Source of the DNA: Rhodococcus sp. IEGM 1381
Lineage (GTDB): Bacteria; Actinomycetota; Actinomycetes; Mycobacteriales; Mycobacteriaceae
Assembly (NCBI RefSeq): GCF_030056795.1
Contig: NZ_JASHKQ010000007.1
Span: 1-64,000 of the forward strand
Reading direction: 5' to 3'
DNA length: 64,000 bases
A model generated the notes under the pieces. It saw nothing but the letters and a program-made list of their open reading frames with translations, did not search any database and was not told the DNA's origin. Below are positions 24,769 to 33,852 of this stretch, piece by piece (within the stretch, counting starts at the first letter, position 1; each line of letters starts with the position of its first letter). The translations under genes and the position numbers were made by a program.

Positions 24769-25953
24769 TCATGTGTTCTGGGAAACACTCCCCGGGCTTA
24801 CCGGGATGGACCGCAGGAAGCACCGAGCGGACTCCAGCCGATCGGCGTCGTAGTGTTTCCATTTCGCGGCAGGCACATCCTGGTGTCCCACCTCACTGAA
24901 TCCCCGTCTGCTGAAGAAATCTGCAGCGTCACCGCTGACGGTCACTGCGAACAGGTTCGCGATCCCCCGCTCGCGACAGAGATCCATCAATCCATCGATC
25001 AGTAGGCCCCCAGCGCCGAGACCGGAAAACTCGGCGACCGTGATCAAGCCCGACACCTCACCGAATCCGGTTCCGGCGTATCGGTCGATCTCGAGCCCGA
25101 CAATACCGGCCAGGTGTCCGGTGCGCATGACCCGAGCTCCGAGTCCACCGGCAGCCATCCTCGCAATCTCGATTCGGCTGCGCCGCTTGAGAACCCCTTC
25201 GCGGACTCCCTGCGCAACCAGCGCCTCGATTGCCGGAAAATCGTCCACCTGAAGCGAGGCCAAGTGTAGGTACCGTCCCTGGGTCAGGACGGTACCGCGG
25301 CCGTCGAAGGTGAACAGCTCGAATTCGAGATCCTCTGCACGGCAAAGATTTACGCTGTATGCACCGCCTGCAAGCGCCTCCTGTGCTGCGTGCGGGAAGT
25401 CCTCGAGCCCTCGTTCGGCCAAGTGACGGGAAAGACGCTCGCGGTGCACGTCGATATCCGCGAAGCTACGAGGCGGAGTCCCCCAGCCGCCGCCCGGATC
25501 GGTGAGCACCACTTTGGATGCCCGGACGCTCGCAGCTACCGACCCGGCGGTGCGTGCGACATCGGAAGCCTCGGTCCCGATCACGACGCATTCCGAGTCC
25601 GCGATAGCGAGCCAAAGACGAGCAACTGCCTCGCCGGTCCACGCCGTCGAACCGTCCATGACCAGACCACCGATCGCAGTGGCGGTCTCCGAAACACAAT
25701 CGGACGGAACGACAAAAATGAACCGCGTATCCCCTGTACCGAACTCGTCCACCGTGCGGCTGACTGCTTGCAGCCCAGCGGCTCTCACGACGGGTAATGC
25801 GACCACGATGGTGACTCCACGGAACTCTTCGATGAAGAAGTCCCGCTCGGAAACAGGCACGCCACTGGGAGTCAGTTCAACCGCTGCCTCGCGCGGTGCC
25901 GTCCGTCTCGTCCTCAATGTGCGCGAATTTGCTCGAAACTCATCGTTCGTCAT
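24769..25953 (-). CDS. N-acetylglutamate synthase-like protein (amino-acid-kinase-like and GNAT domains)
   Basis: The protein has 394 residues. The N-terminal part (about 40-230) looks like a degenerate amino-acid kinase fold (FRGVTIVVALPVVRAAGLQA ..., KVVLTDPGGGWG). The C-terminal part (about 240-390) is a GNAT domain: FGEVSGLITVAEFSGLGAGG, LFAVTVSGDAADFFSRRGFS, and a tail DVPAAKWKHYDADRLESARC that resembles the end of ArgA. This order is that of classical ArgA. Whether it makes N-acetylglutamate is uncertain, because key kinase-domain motifs differ. ATG 25953 has GGAG 7 nt upstream and is preferred to 25992. It is convergent with the glycosyltransferase (120-bp gap). Confidence 0.55.
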   Translation of the reverse strand: MTNDEFRANSRTLRTRRTAPREAAVELTPSGVPVSERDFFIEEFRGVTIVVALPVVRAAGLQAVSRTVDEFGTGDTRFIFVVPSDCVSETATAIGGLVMDGSTAWTGEAVARLWLAIADSECVVIGTEASDVARTAGSVAASVRASKVVLTDPGGGWGTPPRSFADIDVHRERLSRHLAERGLEDFPHAAQEALAGGAYSVNLCRAEDLEFELFTFDGRGTVLTQGRYLHLASLQVDDFPAIEALVAQGVREGVLKRRSRIEIARMAAGGLGARVMRTGHLAGIVGLEIDRYAGTGFGEVSGLITVAEFSGLGAGGLLIDGLMDLCRERGIANLFAVTVSGDAADFFSRRGFSEVGHQDVPAAKWKHYDADRLESARCFLRSIPVSPGSVSQNT

Positions 25954-26109
25954 GATTGCTCCAGTCTGGACTGTTCCCAGTGCACCCCGCAACGCGTCCG
26001 GAACGGCGGTGCCGCGTACGCGGTGTCACGAGTAACTACTCGACGACTCATCGACGTAGTTGCTTTCGACTACGTGTGGTGGCCGTCGCGGACTGGCTAT
26101 GCTCCGAAC

Positions 26110-26769
26110 ATGACGACACGAGGGATCGTGTTTTTCGACATCGACGGGACGCTTGTTCCATCGATGTCCAGCGGCAGTTTTCTCGCGTCACGCTTCGGTC
26201 ACCAGCGAGAACTCGATCGTGCCGAGCGGCTGTACGCCACCGGTGAGCTGACCAACGAAGAGGTGAGTGTCATAGACGCCGAGGGGTGGCGTGGCGTGAG
26301 TACCAGGACCGTCGAAAGATGGCTCGATGATCTCCCGCTGATCGCCGGTGTCGAAGAAGTGATGTCCTGGTGCCGTAGCCATCGGATCGAACCGACCCTT
26401 GCCTCGCTGGCTTGGCAGCCCGTCAGTAATTCGATCGCGCGGCGGTACGGCTTCACCGCCAATGGCGGACCGCGAGTCGGCATCTCCGAGTTCGTCTATG
26501 ACGGGACCGTGGCCGAGCACTTCGACGAGTACGACAAGCGCGATCGTGCGCTCGCTCTCGCAGCCGAGCGACGTATTCCAGTGCAGCAGTGCTGCGCGAT
26601 CGGTGACAGCCGGTCGGATGTTCCGTTGTTCGAAGTTCTTCCCGCGTCGCTCGCTCTGAACGCGGGCCCAGCCGCCAGAGAGGCTGCGACCGCCGCGATA
26701 GCCGCCCAGGATCTGACCGCAGTCATACCTTGGCTGGAGGAGTGGGAACGCGAACTCGGCCGACCCTGA
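26110..26769 (+). CDS. HAD-family phosphatase (HAD-IB, SerB-like)
   Basis: The protein has 219 residues. HAD motif I is FFDIDGTLVP (nucleophile Asp and second Asp), motif II is near TLASLAW, motif III Lys is in DEYDKRDRAL, and motif IV is AIGDSRSDVPLFEV. The helical cap after motif I (SGSFLASRFGHQRELDRAE) is the C1 type of HAD-IB phosphoserine phosphatase-like enzymes. It should hydrolyse a small phosphate ester; the substrate is unknown. ATG 26110 precedes motif I closely, as in relatives; the upstream frame to 26023 is not conserved-looking. Confidence 0.85.
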   Translation: MTTRGIVFFDIDGTLVPSMSSGSFLASRFGHQRELDRAERLYATGELTNEEVSVIDAEGWRGVSTRTVERWLDDLPLIAGVEEVMSWCRSHRIEPTLASLAWQPVSNSIARRYGFTANGGPRVGISEFVYDGTVAEHFDEYDKRDRALALAAERRIPVQQCCAIGDSRSDVPLFEVLPASLALNAGPAAREAATAAIAAQDLTAVIPWLEEWERELGRP

Positions 26770-26895
26770 TCAGCGATTGTCGGACAGAGCCCCCCGCCGC
26801 AGGGGAACCCGCTCGTACGCCTGGTTTCGGTGACCGGTGATGACATTGATTCCGACCGACGAAATTCGACGAAAGCTAATTTCCTCGAACGCATT

Positions 26896-27410
26896 TCATC
26901 GAGAACGGGCGTGATCTCGACTGTCGGGCGTCCGACGCAACAGTCGTCGCTCGAGTCGACCCGACGCCGCGTCAGTCTGCGTTAGGTCCGTTCTGAGCCA
27001 TCCTGCGCGTTCGTACACACCGATGGCACGTTCGCTGTCGTCGATCACCCACAGCTCGCAGGTCTCGCAACCGACGGAGCCCGCATGACTGTCTACCGCG
27101 TGCAGCAGGCGTGTTGCGATCCCCCGCCCCCACATCTCAGGATCGACGGCAAGATAGAAGATTTCCAGTAGGTCGCCTTGAATGGCACACAGTACGAAAC
27201 CAACTGTGTCGCAGGAACACTCGGCACGAGAGCACGGGCACCGTCCAGTTCGCCCCTTCTTCGGATGCCTTCCACCGCCGATGAGACGCGGGTCGGTTCC
27301 ACACTTCCGTCGCGAAGGGCCGTCGAGCGAACCCAGATCGACGCCAGTTTCTGCGGACCGTCGAAATCCTTGGCATCGACCGAGCGGATGACGACGTCAA
27401 CGGGCTTCAT
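26896..27410 (-). pseudogene. GNAT acetyltransferase gene with a frameshift
   Basis: From ATG 27410 the minus strand reads MKPVDVVIRSVDAKDFDGPQ and on to RRRGELDGARAL. From about 27240 the family continuation is in another frame: CDTVGFVLC, AIQGDLLEIFYLAVDPEMWG (Trp-Gly before RGIATRLL, the acetyl-CoA loop) and CELWVIDDSERAIGVYERAG, ending at 26896. One frame change (about 27225-27245) splits the gene. It is either a decayed acetyltransferase or a sequence error. The antisense frame extending to 28112 is not considered a gene. Confidence 0.6.
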
Positions 27411-27446
27411 GAAATCAGGATAGGCACCGCCGATGCCGCCTGTGCT

Positions 27447-27698
27447 GTGCCGGCGGGCGATCACCGATACACACCGACAGTACGGTTCGAGCCACCGCCG
27501 GCTCGTCCGACATTCAGGCCCGGCCAGCATCGCCGAGATGATTCGCACAACAGCGGAATCGACGTCCACTCCCCCGCGCTTCGTGCTCTCGTGGACGAGC
27601 TCGTATCGATCATCGACAGCTTCGACCATTCCGGGGACGACATCACGACCAAATTCTTCGGTCGAGTTCGCGTCGAGGACACCACTGTGGTGTGGTGA
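27447..27698 (+). CDS. Hypothetical ORF or gene fragment
   Basis: This is an 83-codon frame whose C-terminal half has good codon bias and a natural amphipathic sequence (IDVHSPALRALVDELVSIID ... FFGRVRVEDTTVVW). The N-terminal half looks non-coding. It ends 42 bp before the methyltransferase start. It may be the tail of a lost gene; no family is recognised. Confidence 0.3.
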   Translation: MPAGDHRYTPTVRFEPPPARPTFRPGQHRRDDSHNSGIDVHSPALRALVDELVSIIDSFDHSGDDITTKFFGRVRVEDTTVVW

Positions 27699-27740
27699 CA
27701 CTTCCGTAATTCCCGGAAGTCCTGAGAGGCGATCGACCAC

Positions 27741-28403
27741 ATGACAACGATCTCCACCCGAGCTGGTGCGGCCCCGTACAGCACACTCTTCCTCCGCGTG
27801 TACGACCTGTGGGTGATCAGACTCTCGAACAGTTACGGATGGCGTTGCAACAGAAATTATTTCGTCGATCTGTACCGTCAGAACATTGGCCATCGCCACT
27901 TGGAGGTCGGTCCTGGATCCGGCTGGGCCCTTGCGAACATCGACCTGCCCACCGATATCGAACTCACCCTTCTCGACCTCAACGCCAATTCGCTCGCACA
28001 CACGGCATCCCGACTGAACGTCGCTGTCATGCAGATCCAGCACGATGTTCTGGTGCCATTGGACGAGGGCGTCGAAAAGTTCGACTCGGTGTCGATCAAT
28101 TATGTGTTGCACTGTCTCCCTGGCGACTGGTCCACCAAGGCTGCCGCTCTGACGAACCTTGCGGGAATGTTGAAGCCCGAGGGGGTCTTGTTCGGATCTA
28201 CGGTGATCGGTCTCGATCAGCGCTTCACAGTCCTCGGCACAGCGCTGATGTTTGCCTACAACAAAATTGGAGCGTTCGGAAATCGCCGAGACGATTTGCC
28301 CGGCCTTCGTCGGCTACTGTCCGAGATTTTCGAGCAAGTCGAGGTGACGATGGTCGGCAATGTCGCGATCTTCGTCGCTCGAGGGCCGCGAACGAATATG
28401 TGA
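27741..28403 (+). CDS. Class I SAM-dependent methyltransferase
   Basis: The protein has 220 residues. Motif I is HLEVGPGSGWALANI (SAM binding), the acidic end of beta-2 is LTLLDLNANSLAHTA, and the region after beta-4 is SVSINYVLHCLPGDW. LAGMLKPEGVLFGSTVIG is the motif before the last strands. It fits small Rossmann methyltransferases acting on lipids or small molecules; the substrate is unknown. ATG 27741 is used. The diguanylate cyclase/EAL gene follows 146 bp later. Confidence 0.85.
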   Translation: MTTISTRAGAAPYSTLFLRVYDLWVIRLSNSYGWRCNRNYFVDLYRQNIGHRHLEVGPGSGWALANIDLPTDIELTLLDLNANSLAHTASRLNVAVMQIQHDVLVPLDEGVEKFDSVSINYVLHCLPGDWSTKAAALTNLAGMLKPEGVLFGSTVIGLDQRFTVLGTALMFAYNKIGAFGNRRDDLPGLRRLLSEIFEQVEVTMVGNVAIFVARGPRTNM

Positions 28404-28549
28404 ACCCAGTAGGTCCATCATTACTTCGATCGGGGAACGGTTGGAGTACTGGCATGCCCCGTCGTGGCAATCGTGCACACGGATCGCACCTGCCGAATAA
28501 CATTGGCCCGGTGCCGCTCGGATTACGAGCGAGCCGGATCGGAGGACCG

Positions 28550-30745
28550 ATGAACGATCTCACGGGCGATCCGGTGAGTCTTCGGTCGTTTCTCGATCGA
28601 TTCCCGGACTTCGTTTCCTTGTCCGACTTCTCGGGAAAGATCCTGTACATCAATCCCGCCGGCTTGGAACTGATCGGATCGACGAGCCTTTCCGCTGCCA
28701 TGGAGTTGAGTGCGCTCGAATTCCTCACCCCAGGTGGGCTCGATCTCGCGGCAGATATCGGTGCCGGTCTGCGTGCCGACGGAAAGTGGGAGGGTTACTG
28801 CGAATTACGCCACCAGGTGACCGGTGCAGAAATTCCGGTGATGGTCACCGCCTATTCGATCGACTCCGACGACGGTGGGCCCGACTTGGTTGCTTCCACC
28901 ATTCGCCATCGTCACACCGCCGAACAGCGCACTGCTCGGATGGCCGCCGATGTACTCGTCGCAGGTCGGCATGCTCGAGAGCAGAAGGCTCTTGCCGATC
29001 TCAGCAGATTTGCCGTCATCGCCGACCTACCGACACTGCTCACTGCCGCCACCGACACCGCCGCAACCTTGATCGGTGTCGGAAATTCGGCAATCGCCCA
29101 TCTCGAACGCCCCGACGATCCTTACCTGGCCATGGACGCAGCAAACGGTGTACTCGGTATACGGCGCGATGTTCCTGCTGGAGACGGTTCTTTGATGGGA
29201 TATGTCCTGGCGAACTCCGAGCCGGCCGTGTGCAACGACCGCAGGTCGGAGACGCGATTTCGCACCGAGACGATGGCTGCTTTCGGACTCCGCAGCGGAG
29301 TCGGGGTCCCGATCTTCGACGTTGCCGGCGACGCCTGGGGTGTGCTCGCCATCCACAGCGTGGAGGCCCGTCTCTACCGCGACGAGGAGGTGTCGTTTCT
29401 CGGTTCCGTCGCCGGAATCGTGTCCGCGGCAATACGAAGGATCGATCTGGAACGCCAGCTGAGACGACGCAGTACACATGACGCACTCACCGGTCTGCCG
29501 AACCGCACGCTCGCCTACGACGTCATCGACGCTGCGCTCGCCCGCGCGCGTAGACAGTTAGGCACTGTCGCGCTGCTGTTGCTCGATATCGACGATTTCA
29601 AGATCATCAACGACAGCCTGGGCCATGATGCCGGCGACAGGGCGCTGATCAAATTCGTCGATCGACTTGCCTCGGCGATTCGGGAAGCCGATACGGTTGC
29701 CCGCCTGGGCGGAGACGAGTTCCTGATCGTGTGTGAGGGAGTGGACAGCGTCGAGCACGCGGAAGAACTCGCGCGGCACATCTCGAGTTCGATCGCGGTG
29801 CCGTTTTCTGCCGTCGATGTACCGATCCCCCTCAGCGCGAGTATCGGCATCGCTGTGTCCGACCGGGATTCGACGCGACAGGAGCTCATCCACCGTGCGG
29901 ACCTGGCCATGTACCGCGCGAAGGACAGCGGCACGGGCGGCCATGCCGTCTTCGATCCAACCGATCTCTACGACGCCGATCGCATCAGGTCGCTCTCGAT
30001 AGATCTCAGGGCGGCCCTGAAAGCGAACGAGCTCACGCTGGCTTATCAACCGCTGGTGGAAATCGCGACTCGGAAAGTCGTTGCGGTAGAGGCGCTGGCC
30101 CGCTGGAATCACCGCCACCTCGGACCGATAGAACCTAGCGAATTCGTCAGCGTCGCCGAGAGAACCGGCCTGGCAACACCATTGGGCACGTGGGCACTCC
30201 GCACCGCATGTGCCGCAGCGGCACGATGGCGCGCGTTCTCTGACATCGTCGTTCGCGTCAACGTCAGCGCACTACAACTTCGAGATCCGGATTTTCCGAA
30301 AGAGGTTGCGTCCGTGTTGGCAGACACGGGACTTCCCGCTTTCGGCCTCGGATTGGAGGTCACCGAAACTGTCTGGGTCGCGGACACCGAACGAGTCGCC
30401 GACACCGTCTCCACGCTGCATTCGATGGGAGTGACTCTGCTGCTCGACGACATGGGAAAGGGACACAGTTCCATGTCGTATCTCGACCGCTATCCCATGT
30501 TCGAGAGTTTCAAGATCGACAGGTCGTACATCGCCCGGCTGCCGGCCCCACGCGCCTGCGCCATCATCTCGGCCATCGTCGCACTCGCCCGCGCATTCGA
30601 TGTGACCGTCGTCGGGGAAGGCGTCGAGACCGAGGAACAACTCGAGGCGTTGGCCGCTGCGGGATGTGATTTCGCTCAAGGCTTCTTATTGGGACGACCG
30701 GTCGATGCCGGTGCGATCGCAGATTTGCTGCGCACCGCTCCATGA
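28550..30745 (+). CDS. PAS-GAF-GGDEF-EAL cyclic-di-GMP protein
   Basis: The protein has 731 residues. A PAS domain (about 8-125, FPDFVSLSDFSGKILYINPA) is followed by a GAF domain (about 150-300), a GGDEF domain (about 320-475, RLGGDEFLIV with the motif intact) and an EAL domain (about 490-725, VAVEALARWNH with ExL intact). The EAL active-site Asn (RVNVSA), Glu (VTETVW), DD (LLLDDMGKGHSS), Lys (FKIDRS) and EGVET are present. Loop 6, however, reads DDMGKGHSS, not the usual DDFGTGYSS. It could both make and break c-di-GMP in response to a signal bound by PAS or GAF. ATG 28550 has GGAGG 5-9 nt upstream; the open frame upstream is ignored. It is cytosolic, with no membrane segment. Confidence 0.9.
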   Translation: MNDLTGDPVSLRSFLDRFPDFVSLSDFSGKILYINPAGLELIGSTSLSAAMELSALEFLTPGGLDLAADIGAGLRADGKWEGYCELRHQVTGAEIPVMVTAYSIDSDDGGPDLVASTIRHRHTAEQRTARMAADVLVAGRHAREQKALADLSRFAVIADLPTLLTAATDTAATLIGVGNSAIAHLERPDDPYLAMDAANGVLGIRRDVPAGDGSLMGYVLANSEPAVCNDRRSETRFRTETMAAFGLRSGVGVPIFDVAGDAWGVLAIHSVEARLYRDEEVSFLGSVAGIVSAAIRRIDLERQLRRRSTHDALTGLPNRTLAYDVIDAALARARRQLGTVALLLLDIDDFKIINDSLGHDAGDRALIKFVDRLASAIREADTVARLGGDEFLIVCEGVDSVEHAEELARHISSSIAVPFSAVDVPIPLSASIGIAVSDRDSTRQELIHRADLAMYRAKDSGTGGHAVFDPTDLYDADRIRSLSIDLRAALKANELTLAYQPLVEIATRKVVAVEALARWNHRHLGPIEPSEFVSVAERTGLATPLGTWALRTACAAAARWRAFSDIVVRVNVSALQLRDPDFPKEVASVLADTGLPAFGLGLEVTETVWVADTERVADTVSTLHSMGVTLLLDDMGKGHSSMSYLDRYPMFESFKIDRSYIARLPAPRACAIISAIVALARAFDVTVVGEGVETEEQLEALAAAGCDFAQGFLLGRPVDAGAIADLLRTAP

Positions 30746-30969
30746 GTCGCGAACAGCCACGGACTTCGTGATAACGTGCCGAAGCAGAGCTACTCGCATA
30801 GCCACCCCAGCTGCAGCAGGCACCCGCGCCGCCTCCGCCAGCGCTCGACGGGCAAGGTCTTTCACGGATCTGCGATCGAAGATGCTTTCACCACTTGTTT
30901 CACGCCGTGTCCAGGAATTCCGACCGGTGCAGCGGTGCGCGGGGCCGGTGCACGGAAACCGGAACTGCG

Positions 30970-31386
30970 ATGACGAAGAACCACGCCGAGAAACGAGCTG
31001 CACGTGCATACGCGCACTCGCACTCACTCCCCTATCGTCAGGCGCTGGCGTCGATCAGAGACGCACGCGCCGAACGCATATCGTTGTTTCCCTTCGCGCA
31101 ACGCCTACTGATCGAGGCGGTGGAAGGATGCGGCATCCGGCACTGGGCGCGCGTCGAAGAATGGGACGGTGTCGGTCGGGCGACGATCACCGACCTCGGT
31201 GGTGAACGGTTCGTACTCACCGTCGACAGCGTCTTGGTCGTGCTTCGCGAACACCTCGACCACAACCCGACTTTGCGACCGAACGACATCGACAGCTATT
31301 TCGCCGACGAGGCTGTGCAGCAAATTCTGTTCGGGTGCATCATCTACCGGCTCGAACTGCATCGCGGCAGGGGTCTCGTGGCGTGA
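30970..31386 (+). CDS. Hypothetical protein
   Basis: The protein has 138 residues from ATG 30970. The N-terminus (NHAEKRAARAYAHSHSLPYR) has the basic R.AR......G..Y..AL look of several uncharacterised actinobacterial proteins. The C-terminal part contains TDLGGERFVLTVDSVLVVLR and NPTLRPNDIDSYFADEAVQQ. No enzyme motif is seen. 30746-30969 before it shows nothing I can support. Confidence 0.5.
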   Translation: MTKNHAEKRAARAYAHSHSLPYRQALASIRDARAERISLFPFAQRLLIEAVEGCGIRHWARVEEWDGVGRATITDLGGERFVLTVDSVLVVLREHLDHNPTLRPNDIDSYFADEAVQQILFGCIIYRLELHRGRGLVA

Positions 31387-31601
31387 TCCTGAAATCGCAT
31401 CAGTTGTCTCGCAGCCTGCTTCGACGATAGTCGCTACAGACGACGAGCAGCCCCGGAATTCCGGGCGAGCTGTACTGCCACCGGCAAGCAGGCCGGTCCG
31501 GCGAGAGGAATACATCCACGCAGTAGCACAGACATGCAATCTGGCGATGGGTTCGGAAAGCGACGACCACCTCTTTCCACTTTCAATGTATAGCGCACCC
31601 C

Positions 31602-31620
31602 GGGGCTTGCGGCAAGACCC
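31602..31620. promoter_or_regulatory. Rifamycin-associated element (RAE) before helR
   Basis: GGGGCTTGCGGCAAGACCC matches the RAE consensus that I recall (GGGGCTTGCGGCAAGGCCC) at 18 of 19 positions. It is an inverted repeat of type GGG-N-CTTG-NNN-CAAG-N-CCC and lies 54 bp before GTG 31675. A -10-like TATAGC is at 31589-31594. Confidence 0.85.
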
Positions 31621-31674
31621 CGTACCGGGCTCAGAATGGCTCGCTACAGCAAAGAATCAGTCGATCGGAGTTCT

Positions 31675-33852
31675 GTGAAACCTGCGCACCCACGCGTCTT
31701 CGACCTACCCGACAATCTTTCTCGCAAGCGAGATCCAGAGTTGATCAGACCTGATCAGCAACACTTTTCGGCAATCCATTCGAGTATCGAGACGGCGCAA
31801 TCCGATACGGCGGATCGCCTGAACGTCATCCAGAAGTCGTCGGGCCGGATGGGCCAGGAGGTGATGGAGCGTGACTTCGAGATCCATAGACTGAATGGAC
31901 GCCTTCGTTCCCTCCGTCGCTACGGCATCGATCTGTGCCTGGGGCGAATGGTCCCAGCCGGCTCGGACGAGCCGGTGTACGTCGGGCGCCTCGGACTGTT
32001 GGGGAACTCCGGCGAGCAACTTCTGGTGGACTGGCGCTCCCCCGCTGCCGAGCCCTTCTTCGGTGCGACCCACGCGAACCCCATGGGGCTCGAAAGTCGC
32101 CGACGCTATCGATGGACGAACGGCCTCATCACGGACTACTGGGACGAGATCTTCGACTCGACGGCCCTCGAGTCCGATGCTGCACTCGACCATCAGTCGG
32201 CATTCATCGCCAGCTTGGGCACCGAGCGTTCGGCGCGGATGCGGGACGTGCTGGGCACAGTGCAAGCAGATCAGGACGCGATCATCCGAGCAGATGCGCG
32301 CGGAGCTCTCGTCGTCGACGGTGGGCCGGGAACCGGGAAAACGGTTGTCGCTCTTCACCGTACTGCCTATCTGCTGTACACGGATTCACGCATCGGACAC
32401 AATCGCGGCGGAGTACTGTTTGTGGGCCCGCACGAGCCGTACCTCGCCTATGTCTCCGACGTCCTGCCGAGTCTCGGCGAAGACGGTGTACACACCTGCA
32501 CCCTCCTGGACCTCGTTGCAGAAGGAACGAACGCAACAGACGAGGCCGATACCACTGTGGCGCAACTGAAGTCCACTCTCGGCATGATCGATGCAATCGA
32601 CGCGGCTGTCGCGTTCTACGAGCAACCGCCCTCCCAGAACATGATCGTGGAAACAGAATGGGCCGACCTGAGACTCACCCCGGAGGATTGGATCGAAGCG
32701 TTCGGGGCAGCCGAGCCCGGCACTCCGCACAACGAGGCTCGTGAACAGATCTGGGACCTACTCCTCACAATTCTCACCGAGCGATACGACGGCGACGAGT
32801 CCACCCAAGAAGTACGACAGTCTCTGCAGCGCAACAAGTATCTACGTCAGACGCTCGAAAGATCCTGGACAATCATCGACGCCGCCGACCTCGTCGCCGA
32901 CTTGTGGAGCGTGCCGGCGTATCTCCGTCGATGTGCACCCTGGCTGAGCGCTGAGCAGGTGCGCACACTGCAACGGACCGATCCGACGCGATGGACACTG
33001 GCCGATCTGCCCCTGCTCGATGCCGCGCGCATGCGGCTCGGAGATCCCGAGCATGCGCGGCGCACGCAACGCCGAGAGGCGGCTTCGGCGGTCGAGCGGA
33101 CACGGATGGATCGCGTCGTCGACGAACTCATGGCTGCCGACGACGACGAGATGATGGCTGCTCAGCTACGCCAGGGCGGAATTCGCGATGCGCTCGTCGA
33201 TCGAGCCGGATTCGAGGAGATCCCCATCGACCCACTGGCCGGACCGTTCGCACACGTCGTCGTGGACGAGGCTCAGGAGCTGACGGATGCGCAGTGGCAG
33301 ATGGTGCGTCGCCGCTGCCCTTCGGGCAGCGTCACTGTCGTCGGAGACCGAGCGCAGTCGCGTCGGGCGTTCTCCGAATCATGGGTCGAACGGCTCGGAA
33401 AAGTGGGCATCGACCAGGTCGACATTGCCACTCTCGGCGTCAACTACCGCACGCCACGAGAAGTGATGGCGGTGGCCGAGCCGGTGATCCGAGCGGCGTT
33501 GCCGGACGCCAACGTCCCGGTATCGATCCGCAGCAGCGGTGTGCCTGTCGAGTACGGCAACTCGGCAGATCTTTCGTCGATCCTGGAGAGGTGGATGGAG
33601 TCGAATGACAGCGGAATCGGTTGTGTCATAGGTGATCCTGCGTTCCTGGGATCGGAACGCATACGCTCACTGACGCCGCAGCTGACCAAGGGACTCGAAT
33701 TCGACCTGGTCGTCCTTGTCGACCCGGAGTCGTTCGGGTCCGGAATCGCCGGTGCTGTCGACCGGTACGTGGCAATGACGCGAGCGACGGGGCGGCTGAT
33801 AATTCTGACCTCTCAGCTCGAGGCCGGGTTCAGTACGTCCAGTACCGCGTGA
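31675..33852 (+). CDS. helR: HelR, RNA polymerase recycling ATPase (UvrD/HelD-like)
   Basis: The protein has 725 residues and is a superfamily-1-like motor. Walker A is GGPGTGKT (about 216-223), Walker B is VVVDEAQE (about 529), and SF1 features follow (VVGDRAQSRRAF, NYRTP). The start VFDLPDNLSRKRDPELI is characteristic of actinobacterial HelR, which displaces rifamycin from RNA polymerase and recycles the enzyme. GTG 31675 with GGAG 4 nt upstream fits that start and the RAE spacing; ATG 31636 would add 13 residues. It is convergent with and overlaps the LysR gene by 40 bp at 33813-33852. Expression is likely induced by rifamycins through the RAE. Confidence 0.9.
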   Translation: MKPAHPRVFDLPDNLSRKRDPELIRPDQQHFSAIHSSIETAQSDTADRLNVIQKSSGRMGQEVMERDFEIHRLNGRLRSLRRYGIDLCLGRMVPAGSDEPVYVGRLGLLGNSGEQLLVDWRSPAAEPFFGATHANPMGLESRRRYRWTNGLITDYWDEIFDSTALESDAALDHQSAFIASLGTERSARMRDVLGTVQADQDAIIRADARGALVVDGGPGTGKTVVALHRTAYLLYTDSRIGHNRGGVLFVGPHEPYLAYVSDVLPSLGEDGVHTCTLLDLVAEGTNATDEADTTVAQLKSTLGMIDAIDAAVAFYEQPPSQNMIVETEWADLRLTPEDWIEAFGAAEPGTPHNEAREQIWDLLLTILTERYDGDESTQEVRQSLQRNKYLRQTLERSWTIIDAADLVADLWSVPAYLRRCAPWLSAEQVRTLQRTDPTRWTLADLPLLDAARMRLGDPEHARRTQRREAASAVERTRMDRVVDELMAADDDEMMAAQLRQGGIRDALVDRAGFEEIPIDPLAGPFAHVVVDEAQELTDAQWQMVRRRCPSGSVTVVGDRAQSRRAFSESWVERLGKVGIDQVDIATLGVNYRTPREVMAVAEPVIRAALPDANVPVSIRSSGVPVEYGNSADLSSILERWMESNDSGIGCVIGDPAFLGSERIRSLTPQLTKGLEFDLVVLVDPESFGSGIAGAVDRYVAMTRATGRLIILTSQLEAGFSTSSTA

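Noticed and set aside
27093..28112. 339-codon minus-strand ORF across the methyltransferase gene
   Set aside because: It is mostly antisense to the clear methyltransferase (27741-28403); only its end overlaps the frameshifted acetyltransferase.
31636..31674. ATG 31636 as the start of helR
   Set aside because: It would leave only 15 bp between the RAE and the start and adds 13 residues unlike HelR proteins; GTG 31675 has a ribosome site.
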